Below, in pieces: positions 1 through 9,516 of a DNA stretch of 64,000 nucleotides (the first letter of the stretch is position 1; every line of letters begins with the position of its first letter). Below the pieces are notes generated by a model. It had not been told where the DNA came from. It saw nothing but the letters and a program-made list of their open reading frames with translations, and made no database searches. The position numbers were made by a program, and so were the translations under genes. The DNA is from Ferruginibacter sp. (GTDB lineage Bacteria; Bacteroidota; Bacteroidia; Chitinophagales; Chitinophagaceae), in contig JANXXM010000145.1 in assembly GCA_025350645.1 (NCBI GenBank), positions 1 through 64,000 on the forward strand. The letters run 5' to 3'.

Positions 1-432
1 ATCGCTGGAGATTACAAAGTTTATTAAAGCGCTATTTTGCCAGCCTATTTTTTTTAGGATTGTATCTGTTACAACCTTGGGAAATCCTGTATTTAATGCT
101 ACCAAAATATTCGCTTCTTGCAATGCTGTAAAAGTTGCTGCTGCGTTTTGCATTGGCTGTACATCTTCATTTTCGTAAAACTGAATCATATTGTCTATAA
201 ACAGCGCATGTATAGATTCTATTAAACTTTCATTATTCAACAGTTCATCCTGATAATATTTTTTCAATAATATAGAAATGGCTTCGGTTTTTTTATAACC
301 CATTAAAAGGCTCACCTCAACCGAAGGAATATTGTAACCAAATTTTTGAAAAGCATACAGGAGAGAATCTGTAACATTACCATTGTCCTTAACTGTAGTG
401 CCTGCAATATCAAAAACTACTAATTGTATCAT
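1..432 (-). CDS. Phosphonatase-like HAD hydrolase (partial, C-terminus outside window)
   Basis: Minus-strand translation from ATG at 432 reads MIQLVVFDIAGTTVKDNGNVTDSLLYAFQKFGYNIPS...; the FDxAGTTVxDxG motif is typical of PhnX/phosphonatase-like HAD proteins. Open to the window edge. Confidence 0.75.
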   Translation of the reverse strand, partial: MIQLVVFDIAGTTVKDNGNVTDSLLYAFQKFGYNIPSVEVSLLMGYKKTEAISILLKKYYQDELLNNESLIESIHALFIDNMIQFYENEDVQPMQNAAATFTALQEANILVALNTGFPKVVTDTILKKIGWQNSALINFVISSD

Positions 433-445
433 TACTATTACTATT

Positions 446-1018
446 TTAAGAATATTGATTTTGTAAATGCTCAACCATTAGCTGTTTGTACTTTTCCACA
501 TCAGCATTTGGTTTACTCGCATCTTTGGCTTGCTCATCTATTAATCTTAATGCTATGATAGTTTTATAAAAAGGATTATTCTCAAAAGATGCTGCTTCTG
601 CTTCGGTCATCATTCCTCCTTGATGTTTGAGCGTTTCCTTGCTGGCGAGGCTAAGTTGATTGTGGTAAGCAGGATCTTTGAACGTTAAATATCTTTTTGC
701 ATTCACATGGTTTTGCACCATGTTGATTAACCTTTCTGAAAACCCACTAAGCTGTAAAAAAGTGGCTCCTATTTTTTCGTGGTTAACAATGCCAAAGCCA
801 TTCATAGAATTTTCTTTTTGTTCTGCAAAACAGATGTGACCTATATCATGCAGAAAAGCGGCTAGAACAACTTCTTCATCAAAACCCTGTGCGGCTGCAA
901 GCTCTGCTGCCTGGTACATGTGTTGAAGTTGTGTAACTTCCTCACCGTCGTATTGATTACTTCCATACTTATTATAGAGTGAAAAAATATAGTTTACTAT
1001 GTCTTTTATATCATCCAT
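446..1018 (-). CDS. HD-domain protein, PhnZ-like (phosphonate degradation-associated HD family)
   Basis: Motifs YDGEEVTQLQHMYQAAELA and AAFLHDIGHI; 13 bp upstream of the phosphonatase-like HAD gene on the same strand. Confidence 0.75.
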   Translation of the reverse strand: MDDIKDIVNYIFSLYNKYGSNQYDGEEVTQLQHMYQAAELAAAQGFDEEVVLAAFLHDIGHICFAEQKENSMNGFGIVNHEKIGATFLQLSGFSERLINMVQNHVNAKRYLTFKDPAYHNQLSLASKETLKHQGGMMTEAEAASFENNPFYKTIIALRLIDEQAKDASKPNADVEKYKQLMVEHLQNQYS

Positions 1019-1527
1019 AAATAATAGTTGAAAATAAAAAGTGAAGTACGATATATAACCCGGTATATTAATTTTTCTAAAATTAAAAAATGGTTATCTC
1101 TTAAGAAACCGCTTTATTACTTTACCCGCTAATAATAAAATATTTATTGGGCTTAGCTTATAATTACGCACAACAACTTCCACAGCTTTATTTTAAATAA
1201 TTTTTAAATCATTCCATGTATGTTTTGTTATCTGTTTAATGATTATTAACTGCAGCATAAAAAGGATTATTATTCAATTAAGGTTTTAAATATTCAACTC
1301 TTTTTAATTTATTAATATTTGCCCAGCTACCTGTTACAGGATAAGCATGGGCTAAGCAATGGATTTAAGAAATAAATAATGAATTATTATAAACTCGGAT
1401 TGCGATGTTCATGTCGTTGTAATTATTATTGTAAGCGGCTGTTGTTATTTCTTTTTTATAGTGGAACAGTTGTTGTTTTTATTATAATAGAATTTATTCT
1501 TTTAACGAGTTTTAAAAAACAAACACT

Positions 1528-2109
1528 ATGAAATTTTATCTTACAATGGCAATTGCAGCCTGTTTACTTACAGGTGCAGCCAAAGCACAACATGCTAACA
1601 TTGGTATAAAGGGCGGTTTAAATATTTACAATGTGCACAACGACAACAATACAAAATATGATACCAAACTTGGGTTTAATGCTGGCTTGCTAGGTCATAT
1701 TCACCTCACAAAACAATTGGCATTGCAGCCGGAGATTGTATATTCCGCACAGGGAGCAAAGTATAATTTTTTAAATGATAAAGTTAAATTAAACCTGGGC
1801 TACATTAATGTACCCGTGCTGCTGCAATATATGTTTGATAATGGTTTTAGGCTGGAAGCCGGTCCGCAGGTTGGGTTTCTTATAACCGCAAAGTCTGAAT
1901 TTAATAATGTAAAAACAGATGTAAAAAACAACCTTAAAAAAGTAGATTTTGCCGTAGGTGCAGGGTTGGGTTACGTAGACCCTAAAACCGGTTTTGGTGT
2001 AGATGCCCGGTATAATCTCGGGTTGAGTAATATTAACGACAACAGTTCAGTAAAATCTACAAATCGTGGTGCGCAGATTGGGGTATTTTATTTGTTTGAC
2101 CATAAGTAA
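1528..2109 (+). CDS. Outer-membrane beta-barrel (porin family) protein
   Basis: Signal peptide MKFYLTMAIAACLLTGAAKAQ, then NIGIKGGLNIYNVH...GFNAGLLGHIHL, typical of PF13568-like barrels. Confidence 0.75.
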   Translation: MKFYLTMAIAACLLTGAAKAQHANIGIKGGLNIYNVHNDNNTKYDTKLGFNAGLLGHIHLTKQLALQPEIVYSAQGAKYNFLNDKVKLNLGYINVPVLLQYMFDNGFRLEAGPQVGFLITAKSEFNNVKTDVKNNLKKVDFAVGAGLGYVDPKTGFGVDARYNLGLSNINDNSSVKSTNRGAQIGVFYLFDHK

Positions 2110-2130
2110 AATTTGTTAACATAAATTTAT

Positions 2131-2163
2131 AAAAGATCAGTTTTTGCGACTGATCTTTTTTTA
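2131..2163. terminator. Intrinsic terminator after porin gene
   Basis: AAAAGATCAG-TTTTTGCGA-CTGATCTTTT then T-run. Confidence 0.8.
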
Positions 2164-2191
2164 TTTAATGAGATCTGTTTTTATTTACCAG

Positions 2192-2222
2192 TTGGTTGCC
2201 TGCGCCGCAATATTTACATTTG
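2192..2222 (+). promoter_or_regulatory. Candidate Bacteroidetes sigma-A-type promoter of lysS
   Basis: TTG (2192-2194), ~20 bp spacer, TACATTTG (2215-2222) matching TAnnTTTG, 17 bp before ATG at 2240. Confidence 0.5.
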
Positions 2223-2239
2223 CACACAATCAAAAAAAT

Positions 2240-3763
2240 ATGAGCGATCAGCATTTATCTGAACAGGAAATAATCCGCAGAGAAAAACGTACAGAACTTA
2301 CCAAAGCTGGAATAGATGCTTACCCCGCAGCATTATACCCAGTAAATACTACAGCGGCATTTATAAAAGAAAATTATAAGGGAGAAGAAAACAAAGCTGC
2401 CTTTGCAGCGGTATGCATTGCTGGCCGTATAATGAGTGTGAGAGATATGGGAAAGGCCAATTTTGCAGTGCTGCAGGATAGTACAGGCAAAATCCAGTTC
2501 TACATAAGGCAGGATGATATTTGCCCTGGTGAAGATAAAAGCCTGTACCAAAATGTTTGGAAAAAATTAATTGATATCGGTGATATCATCGGCATAAAAG
2601 GATATGTGTTTACAACAAAAACCGGAGAAACTTCTATACACGTAACCGGTTTTACCATACTCACAAAATCGCTTAGACCATTGCCTATTGTAAAAGAAAA
2701 AGACGGCGAAGCTTTTGATGAAGTAACAGATACAGAATTTCGTTACAGGCAGCGCTACGCAGATCTTATTGTGAACCCCGCAGTAAAAGAAGTTTTTATA
2801 AAGCGTACGAAAATGGTAAATGCCATGCGTACTTTTTTAAATGAACATGGTGCGCTGGAGGTAGACACACCCGTATTGCAAAGTATACCCGGTGGTGCTG
2901 CAGCCCGCCCGTTTATAACACATCACAATGCATTGGATGTACCCATGTATATGCGTATTGCCAATGAGCTTTACCTCAAAAGACTTATTGTTGGTGGGTT
3001 TGAGTGGGTATATGAATTTAGCAGAAACTTTCGCAATGAAGGAATGGACCGCACACACAACCCGGAGTTTACCGTACTGGAATTTTATACTGCCTATAAA
3101 GATTATGAATGGATGATGGATATCACTGAGCAACTGCTGGAAAAAACGGCCATTGCTACCAATGAAACTGCTATTGTAAAAAGTGGCGAAAATGAAATAA
3201 GTTTTGCCGCACCATACAAAAGAATAACCATGTATGATGCTATAAAAGAACATACCAGTTTCGATATATCTGAAATGGATGAAGAAGGAATAAGAAATGT
3301 TTGTGTACAGCTAAAAATACATGCAGATGCAAAATGGGGTAAAGGAAAACTAATAGATGAAATTTTTGGGAGCAAATGTGAGCATCATTATATACAACCC
3401 ACGTTTATTACCGATTACCCGGTGGAGATGAGCCCTCTCACAAAAAAGCACCGTAGCAAAGCAGGGCTGGTAGAGCGTTTTGAGCTGATGATAAACGGAA
3501 AAGAAATTGCAAATGCCTACAGCGAATTAAATGACCCGATAGAACAGCGGGAACGTTTTGAAGAACAAGTAAAACTAATGGAACGTGGCGATGATGAGGC
3601 TATGTTTATTGACCATGATTTTTTACGTGCATTGGAATATGGCATGCCGCCTACGAGTGGTATTGGCTTTGGTATTGACAGACTTTGCATGCTTTTAACC
3701 GGACAGGTTTCCATACAGGATGTGCTGTTATTTCCAATGATGCGGCCAGAGAAAATGGACTGA
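2240..3763 (+). CDS. lysS: Lysyl-tRNA synthetase (class II)
   Basis: MSDQHLSEQEIIRREKRTELTKAGIDAYPA...; FRNEGMDRTHNPEFTVLEFY; GIGFGIDRLCMLLTG. Upstream in-frame start at 2144 rejected because it lies inside the terminator hairpin. Confidence 0.95.
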   Translation: MSDQHLSEQEIIRREKRTELTKAGIDAYPAALYPVNTTAAFIKENYKGEENKAAFAAVCIAGRIMSVRDMGKANFAVLQDSTGKIQFYIRQDDICPGEDKSLYQNVWKKLIDIGDIIGIKGYVFTTKTGETSIHVTGFTILTKSLRPLPIVKEKDGEAFDEVTDTEFRYRQRYADLIVNPAVKEVFIKRTKMVNAMRTFLNEHGALEVDTPVLQSIPGGAAARPFITHHNALDVPMYMRIANELYLKRLIVGGFEWVYEFSRNFRNEGMDRTHNPEFTVLEFYTAYKDYEWMMDITEQLLEKTAIATNETAIVKSGENEISFAAPYKRITMYDAIKEHTSFDISEMDEEGIRNVCVQLKIHADAKWGKGKLIDEIFGSKCEHHYIQPTFITDYPVEMSPLTKKHRSKAGLVERFELMINGKEIANAYSELNDPIEQRERFEEQVKLMERGDDEAMFIDHDFLRALEYGMPPTSGIGFGIDRLCMLLTGQVSIQDVLLFPMMRPEKMD

Positions 3764-3810
3764 CATCTTTTTCTTAAAATAATAAAGTAAGCCACTAGTC
3801 TATAAAAAAT

Positions 3811-3846
3811 AAAGGGATACCATTAAAACGGGTATCTCTTTTTTTA
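3811..3846. terminator. Bidirectional terminator between convergent lysS and esterase gene
   Basis: AAAGGGATACC-ATTAAAAC-GGGTATCTCTTTTTTT. Confidence 0.65.
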
Positions 3847-3855
3847 TCTTATGAT

Positions 3856-4587
3856 TTAAAATTTCGTTTCTAGGTAGAGAGGTAACATTGCCCGCCAGGT
3901 AGGCCAGTCGTGTGTCCACTCCGGGCCCCATATACTTGCATCGTGCAGTATGCCTTTACTGTGCAGTATTTTAGAAAACTTTGAAGTTGCAGCAGGGTCT
4001 TCATAATCGCCGCCGCCGGTTAGTATATGTATATGGTTACTCTTGCGAATGTGCTGCAGGTACCATTCATCTTCCAGTTTTGGTATATAGTGTACCGGAG
4101 AGTTAAAATACACCTGTTCATCCCAGTAGCCTTTTGTATATTCTGTAAGATCATACACGCCACTCATGGCTATTACACCGTCTATCAAATCTGGCCGTTT
4201 TAAAAAAAGATTCATGCTGTGCAATGCGCCAAAAGATGCGCCGCATGTAATTACGGGCGTTTGCTGAGAAGTATTTGTTTTTATAAAAGGAATTACTTCA
4301 TCGTAAATATAATTGTTAAACTGATTTTGCCTTATGGCTTTGTGCGCACCATCCATTTCTTTATTAAGCCAGCTTTCGTCATTAATACTGTTTACAGAAA
4401 ATATGCGCACTTTGCCACTATTTATAAAAGGGGCAAGGCTTTCCATTAATTGAAAACGCTCATATTCCAAATAATCCGCAGCAGCAGTTGGTACCAGTAA
4501 GAGTGCAAATCCATAATCGCCATAAGCCACTATGGGCATTTCTTTTTGTAATGCATTGCTGTACCAGCTAAACGTTTCTCTCTTCAT
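3856..4587 (-). CDS. Esterase-like alpha/beta-hydrolase
   Basis: MKRETFSWYSNALQKEMPIVAYGDYG...; nucleophile elbow TCGASFGALHS; C-terminal WTHDWPTWRAMLPLYL. Confidence 0.7.
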   Translation of the reverse strand: MKRETFSWYSNALQKEMPIVAYGDYGFALLLVPTAAADYLEYERFQLMESLAPFINSGKVRIFSVNSINDESWLNKEMDGAHKAIRQNQFNNYIYDEVIPFIKTNTSQQTPVITCGASFGALHSMNLFLKRPDLIDGVIAMSGVYDLTEYTKGYWDEQVYFNSPVHYIPKLEDEWYLQHIRKSNHIHILTGGGDYEDPAATSKFSKILHSKGILHDASIWGPEWTHDWPTWRAMLPLYLETKF

Positions 4588-4690
4588 AAAAAAATTATTG
4601 GTAAATAATAAAGAAGTTGTAAATATAATAAACAATAACTAACGCTAAAATCTGTTATATAGCTAGCATATCTCAAATCAATATAAAAAA

Positions 4691-5440
4691 ATGATGAAAT
4701 ATTTTAAACATATAGCAGGCCTTATTGTAGCAGGTATATTAATGGTAAGTTGCCAAAAGGATTTAAGCGAAGAAAACGGCAACCTACCCGGTGGTGGAAC
4801 TACCAATGGAGGAACAGGAAGTGGTGGAACGGGGAGTATATTTTCCAAATGCAAAGATTGTATTTACATACCACTGTGCGATGGCTCTGTATATAAATAT
4901 GCTGATACAAGTGCTGGTCTTACACCAGGATCAACTACTGTAGCTTCGGTAAATTATACCATCCATTTTAATAAAGATAGTACGATAAATGGAGTCATTT
5001 ATCAAAAGCTTACTGCGGAAAGTAATAATAGTGCTTTTTATAATTGCACTGCAGGCGCTACAACAGTTATTGCTTATAACGCTGTAAGTAATAATGGTAA
5101 TACATTGAGTTATGCAAAAACTACCCTTTTAAAAGCTAACGAAGTGGTAGGGGGTAGCTGGACAGACCAGATCATAAATCCGCAGGGCTTAACCGTTACT
5201 TATGTATATTCAATCGTTTCTAAAGGAACCGCCAGAACGGTTAATAACGTTGCTTACCCGGATGTTATTCATGTTCATTCGCAAAGCACTTTTGATTTTC
5301 CTGGTTTTGGTACTATACCTTCGGGGCAGGCAGAATACTATTTTGCCAAAGGAGTGGGGCAGATAGAAAGTATTTTAACAGACGATTTTACCGGTACACA
5401 AATTTTGCATAGAACATTAGTAAGCGCAGTTATACCATAA
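4691..5440 (+). CDS. Hypothetical lipoprotein
   Basis: Lipobox-like LMVSCQKD followed by Gly/Thr/Ser-rich linker PGGGTTNGGTGSGGTGS. Confidence 0.6.
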   Translation: MMKYFKHIAGLIVAGILMVSCQKDLSEENGNLPGGGTTNGGTGSGGTGSIFSKCKDCIYIPLCDGSVYKYADTSAGLTPGSTTVASVNYTIHFNKDSTINGVIYQKLTAESNNSAFYNCTAGATTVIAYNAVSNNGNTLSYAKTTLLKANEVVGGSWTDQIINPQGLTVTYVYSIVSKGTARTVNNVAYPDVIHVHSQSTFDFPGFGTIPSGQAEYYFAKGVGQIESILTDDFTGTQILHRTLVSAVIP

Positions 5441-5462
5441 AATAATACCTCACAACAATTGT

Positions 5463-5504
5463 AAAAGAGGCTGTCGCAAAATTTTGAGACAGCCTCTTTA
5501 TTAT
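5463..5504. terminator. Bidirectional terminator/palindrome between lipoprotein and ParA genes
   Basis: AAAGAGGCTGTC (5464-5475) / GACAGCCTCTTT (5488-5499), extended by near-palindromic GCAAAA|TTTTGA core. Confidence 0.75.
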
Positions 5505-5528
5505 TTAATAGGAATATTTCTTTTACTT

Positions 5529-6272
5529 TTACTCCAATACCCCTTCTGTTATTTCCGTCCACAAATCTCTGTAAGCCTTTGCTGCATCGCCACTGCGGGC
5601 AAATTCTTCGATTGGCTTTTTATAAATACCCATTTTTTCTACATCAGATAAATAAGGAATATAATTTCCAAAGAAACGCTTGTCTTTAAAAAGCTGGGTC
5701 ATTATTTCGTGGTGCATATTCTTCCTAAGATCCGTCATGGTAAAAAAGCACATCATTTTTGCAGGGTCTATATCCTTTTCTTTAAAATAATCTTTCACCA
5801 TATTGTAGGTACGCACACTTAGTGTAGTGGGTATTACAGGCATCAGCACAATATCCGAAGCGCTAAAAATATTTTCGCTTAATGCCGAAAAACCGGGCGG
5901 GCAGTCTATAAAAACAAAATCATATTCTCCATCAAATTGTTTAAGAATACTTTTTAGCCTGTTTTTAGAACCCCTCATTTCATCTACCATTATATCAATA
6001 CTTTTTGCAGAATTATCGGCTGCAATAATATCTAAAAATTCATAATCCGTAGCCATTACCGCTGCCTCCAGGTTTGCATCTTTACTCACCAGTTTTTTTA
6101 TGCCCGGGTGGCTTTTTGGTTTGGCATTAAAATAAAAAGAAGTAGCGCCTTGTGGGTCAATATCCCATAAAAGTGTTTTATATCCTTCTTTGGCGGCGAG
6201 GTAAGAAAAGTTTACACAACTGGCGGTTTTGCCCACCCCACCTTTTAAATTATATAATGCTATCACTATCAT
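5529..6272 (-). CDS. ParA/MinD-family ATPase
   Basis: Deviant Walker A NLKGGVGKTASC; DIDPQGATS; FVFIDCPPGF. Confidence 0.85.
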   Translation of the reverse strand: MIVIALYNLKGGVGKTASCVNFSYLAAKEGYKTLLWDIDPQGATSFYFNAKPKSHPGIKKLVSKDANLEAAVMATDYEFLDIIAADNSAKSIDIMVDEMRGSKNRLKSILKQFDGEYDFVFIDCPPGFSALSENIFSASDIVLMPVIPTTLSVRTYNMVKDYFKEKDIDPAKMMCFFTMTDLRKNMHHEIMTQLFKDKRFFGNYIPYLSDVEKMGIYKKPIEEFARSGDAAKAYRDLWTEITEGVLE

Positions 6273-6586
6273 AAAAAAACATTTTTATTTTTGGTAATGA
6301 ATTTATGAATATGAAAGTTAATACATTATTATAAAATAATGAAGTTTTACAAATTGTAGGTTACTGGCATTTTTAATAATTACTACTTTTAATGATCATA
6401 TGCTATTTATTTACAGCCAACCCGTAAAGCATTTTTAAACAATTGCAAAAAATAGGAATAAGCTATACACTTTTAAATGACAATGTTAATAAACGAAGAA
6501 GTAGTTTTTCAACTGGCGTCAAAGTTTTTAACCGATAATGGGGTTTTGAATGAAGTAAATTATCGAATTAAATGATAAAATGAATT

Positions 6587-8059
6587 TTAATCTATACCTA
6601 CACCAATAAGTTGCAAACCCTTGCCGCTGTTTACTTTAAGGGTTTGTGTTTTTCCACCCACATTAATGGTGACAATATTTTCACCCTGCATTAGCGGTAT
6701 GCGTACATAGCTTACAAAAGCGGGAAGGCTTTGCCAGTTCCTGGTATCAGCCTTTTCTGTTATGGTATTTACTACATTCATGAGCAAGCCAGCCACCTCG
6801 CCTGCCATCACTGCTTTCTCCTCTTTTTTCTGCTGCTGTTTTTCTTTTTCTTCTTTTGTTGCAGTAGTATCTGTTTTTTTGTCATTGCTTTTTGCAATGC
6901 TTTCTGCGGCTGCCTGTGTTCCTTTTTCTACTAATTTTTTGGTAAGATGCCTTGCCAGCGCATTTGCCATTTCTGTAAAAAAACGCTCTTTCAAAATATT
7001 TACGGCTACGCTATTCATATTTTGGGCAAGCTGTGGCGTGTAATTATCTACACCATTATTTATAGAAATATTTTGCGGGTTTGCATATTGCACACTGTAT
7101 ACCGGCAGCGCCAATCTTAATGCTCTTACAGAGCTTAATTTTTCTGCACCAATACCATATTGAGCATAATTAAAATTAAAATCGGAGCTCGTGCCACTTT
7201 CATTTATATAGTTAAAACTGCCAATACCATTACTATTGCTGGTAATAAAAAAATTTTTTTCTTCTTTAATAGGCGCCTGCCCCTCTTCTATAAAAATTAC
7301 TGCTTCGCCTGCCTCATTATTTTGAAGAGCAAAACTGGTATTAAATAGTTTTTCGTATTGCTGTTGCTCGCCGGTAAAACCCAGTGCAGCAGCGGTTCTT
7401 ACTACATCTGCTTTTAATTGTGCAGGCAACTGCACACCATAATATTTATTGTTATTCTTTAAGTAAATTTCAGCAGCATTTCTGTAAGCAATAAAAGCAT
7501 TATTAATATCGCCTGCACTTTCATAAATCATACCCTGCAGGTTTAATGCAAAAGCATCTTTGCTATAGCGACTGTCCTTATTTTTAAATTTATCGTCCTG
7601 TGTATTAGTAGATAGTGTTATTCTCCTTGCCTCTACCACAGCATCTTCTTTTTGCCCTAGTGCTGTATAATTTAAAGCCTTGTAATAATGCACCATAAAT
7701 TGCTCAAAGTCTTCGCCAAGGTAAGTTTGCCGCATGGGGCTTATAAGATTCCCGAGTGCAAAATCGCCGATTGTTTTTTTATTATTTTCCATCATCCCAT
7801 CTGCCCGGTTTAAAAAAAAATTACTGCTTACAAGATCATTTTGCAGGCGGTATAATTTACCCATCTCTAAATTATAGAGCAGCGCATTCCTGTCTTTTTT
7901 TATCAGTTTATTTTTTTCTATGCTTCGCATAGCAGCCTCATAGTTATGTTCCCTAATGTGGGTGTAATAACTATCCATAGATTTATTGTAAGTAGCGCAG
8001 GAAAAAAGAACGGGTACCAGCAGTACTGCTGCACCTACCCGTTTTAATATACTTTTCAT
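6587..8059 (-). CDS. COG3014-type lipoprotein with TPR-like region
   Basis: Lipobox VPVLFSCATYNKSMDSYYTHIREHNYEAAMRSIEKN; start at MKSILKRVGAAVLL (8059). Confidence 0.7.
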   Translation of the reverse strand: MKSILKRVGAAVLLVPVLFSCATYNKSMDSYYTHIREHNYEAAMRSIEKNKLIKKDRNALLYNLEMGKLYRLQNDLVSSNFFLNRADGMMENNKKTIGDFALGNLISPMRQTYLGEDFEQFMVHYYKALNYTALGQKEDAVVEARRITLSTNTQDDKFKNKDSRYSKDAFALNLQGMIYESAGDINNAFIAYRNAAEIYLKNNNKYYGVQLPAQLKADVVRTAAALGFTGEQQQYEKLFNTSFALQNNEAGEAVIFIEEGQAPIKEEKNFFITSNSNGIGSFNYINESGTSSDFNFNYAQYGIGAEKLSSVRALRLALPVYSVQYANPQNISINNGVDNYTPQLAQNMNSVAVNILKERFFTEMANALARHLTKKLVEKGTQAAAESIAKSNDKKTDTTATKEEKEKQQQKKEEKAVMAGEVAGLLMNVVNTITEKADTRNWQSLPAFVSYVRIPLMQGENIVTINVGGKTQTLKVNSGKGLQLIGVGID

Positions 8060-8186
8060 CTGTAAAAAATTTAAGAAACCCATGTTCTTATTGTTCTGCA
8101 GATATAGTTTTAACCTTAAGCAAAACAATTATTGTGTTTCTGTTTACATTTAAATTACAATGCCATTCCGTTAATGATCGCTGTAA

Positions 8187-8768
8187 TTAATTTTTTACAT
8201 ACTTGGCTATTTTTTTGTCGCCTATCCATACCACTTCGTTTGTTTCTATATTGGTAAGCTCGAGGTTTACCTGGTAAGTAGCGGTTTTTTTTCTTTTATA
8301 AGCATCTACAATGGAATTTATAGACCCCTGTAAAATATAATCTGCGCCTTTTTCCAAACCAAATTTTTTCATGGTGCTGGTGGTAGAGTTTGTTTGCTGG
8401 TCAGCTTTTTCTGCACGCAGCTCTTCTCTTTTTTGACCGCTTTGTACCAGCCCTACTTTATCTGTAGCAATAAAAGAACGCTCCAGATCTTTCATAAAAG
8501 TTTCGGCTTCTATGTGTTCATGGCTTTTGTTATTTACAAAACCTACAATTACTACAGGCTTTTTTCCTTTGACCTGCATGTGATTGGTAAGCCATTTATC
8601 GCCGAGTGATTGGTTTATCATTTCTTCTGCAGTGAGCCTGCTATCTGTATTGTTCCAGGTACCGCTTATATCCGGTGTTTCCGAAGGGTCTATTCTTGTT
8701 ACTTTATGGCTGCAGCCTGTAGCTATTAAAAGAAATGCTCCTATTGCTAATGTAAATAACTGTTTCAT
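8187..8768 (-). CDS. LpoB-like penicillin-binding protein activator
   Basis: Lipobox IATGCSHKVTRIDPSETPDISGTWNNTDSRL...; KGADYILQGSINSIVD...TNEVVWIGDKKIAKYVK. Confidence 0.75.
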   Translation of the reverse strand: MKQLFTLAIGAFLLIATGCSHKVTRIDPSETPDISGTWNNTDSRLTAEEMINQSLGDKWLTNHMQVKGKKPVVIVGFVNNKSHEHIEAETFMKDLERSFIATDKVGLVQSGQKREELRAEKADQQTNSTTSTMKKFGLEKGADYILQGSINSIVDAYKRKKTATYQVNLELTNIETNEVVWIGDKKIAKYVKN

Positions 8769-8820
8769 GTTGGTTTGTTTTAAAATTAAAGTAGATATTA
8801 TAAAAGCTGTTCAAATATAT

Positions 8821-9201
8821 TTACCAGTGCCATCTCCAGCGATTATTATTGCGATATTGGTAAGGGCGATAGTTGTTATAATTGTTGTTATTGTTGTAAT
8901 AATAATTGTCGTTATAGCCGTTATAATCGTAATTATTATAATTGTTATAGCGGTTAAATAAACGCATTTCTCTGCGGTCATTGCGGCGTTCTGTTCTTCG
9001 TTCTGTTTTTGCTGTACTCCAGTCGTAGGCCTTGTACGTGTTTTGTAAAGTAGTATTGTTTGTGGCTTGCAGTGCGGTGTGCGTGGCCGTATATTTGTCC
9101 ATGCTCACTTTATAATTCGGGTTTTGATCAGGAGCCAGGTCCTGCGCATTTGCAGCAAACCCAACCGCTGCAACCATTAAGGAAAGTAGTAATTTTTTCA
9201 T
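8821..9201 (-). CDS. Small secreted Asn/Tyr-rich protein
   Basis: Signal peptide MKKLLLSLMVAAVGFAANAQ; C-terminal YNNYNNYDYNGYNDNYYYNNNNNYNNYRPYQYRNNNRWRWHW. Confidence 0.6.
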   Translation of the reverse strand: MKKLLLSLMVAAVGFAANAQDLAPDQNPNYKVSMDKYTATHTALQATNNTTLQNTYKAYDWSTAKTERRTERRNDRREMRLFNRYNNYNNYDYNGYNDNYYYNNNNNYNNYRPYQYRNNNRWRWHW

Positions 9202-9516
9202 GTTGTAAAGTTTTAAAGTACAAAACAAATGTAAAGCCATTTTTTACTATCAAACGTTAGCAAAAATTAAAAGTTACATCGTTAACAAATATTTACAAGA
9301 GCAACATAAAATATTTAAAGCTGGTTAATAAACCAATTATTAATTAACTATTGTGCCCATAAAAAAAGTTGGTTTTCAAAAATTTAATTTATGTACAAAT
9401 AAGCTTAAGGATTAAGACTTATTTTTCATCAATATAAATTTAAAAATAGAGATTTAAAACTTCTTCACAAAAGTTTTAAAAGCGCTTCAATTGAGCAATC
9501 TGATTATCTTTACCGC

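Noticed and set aside
2144-2239. N-terminal extension of the lysS ORF
   Set aside because: Lies across a terminator and the likely promoter; the conserved protein begins at MSDQHLSEQ (2240).
6731-6934. Phe/Cys-rich plus-strand ORF
   Set aside because: Antisense of the KEEKEKQQQKKEEK low-complexity region in the COG3014 gene.
8584-8961. 125-aa plus-strand ORF ending in Val/Ile repeats
   Set aside because: Antisense shadow of the Asn/Tyr-rich C-terminus and of the LpoB-like gene start; no independent start context or recognisable domain.
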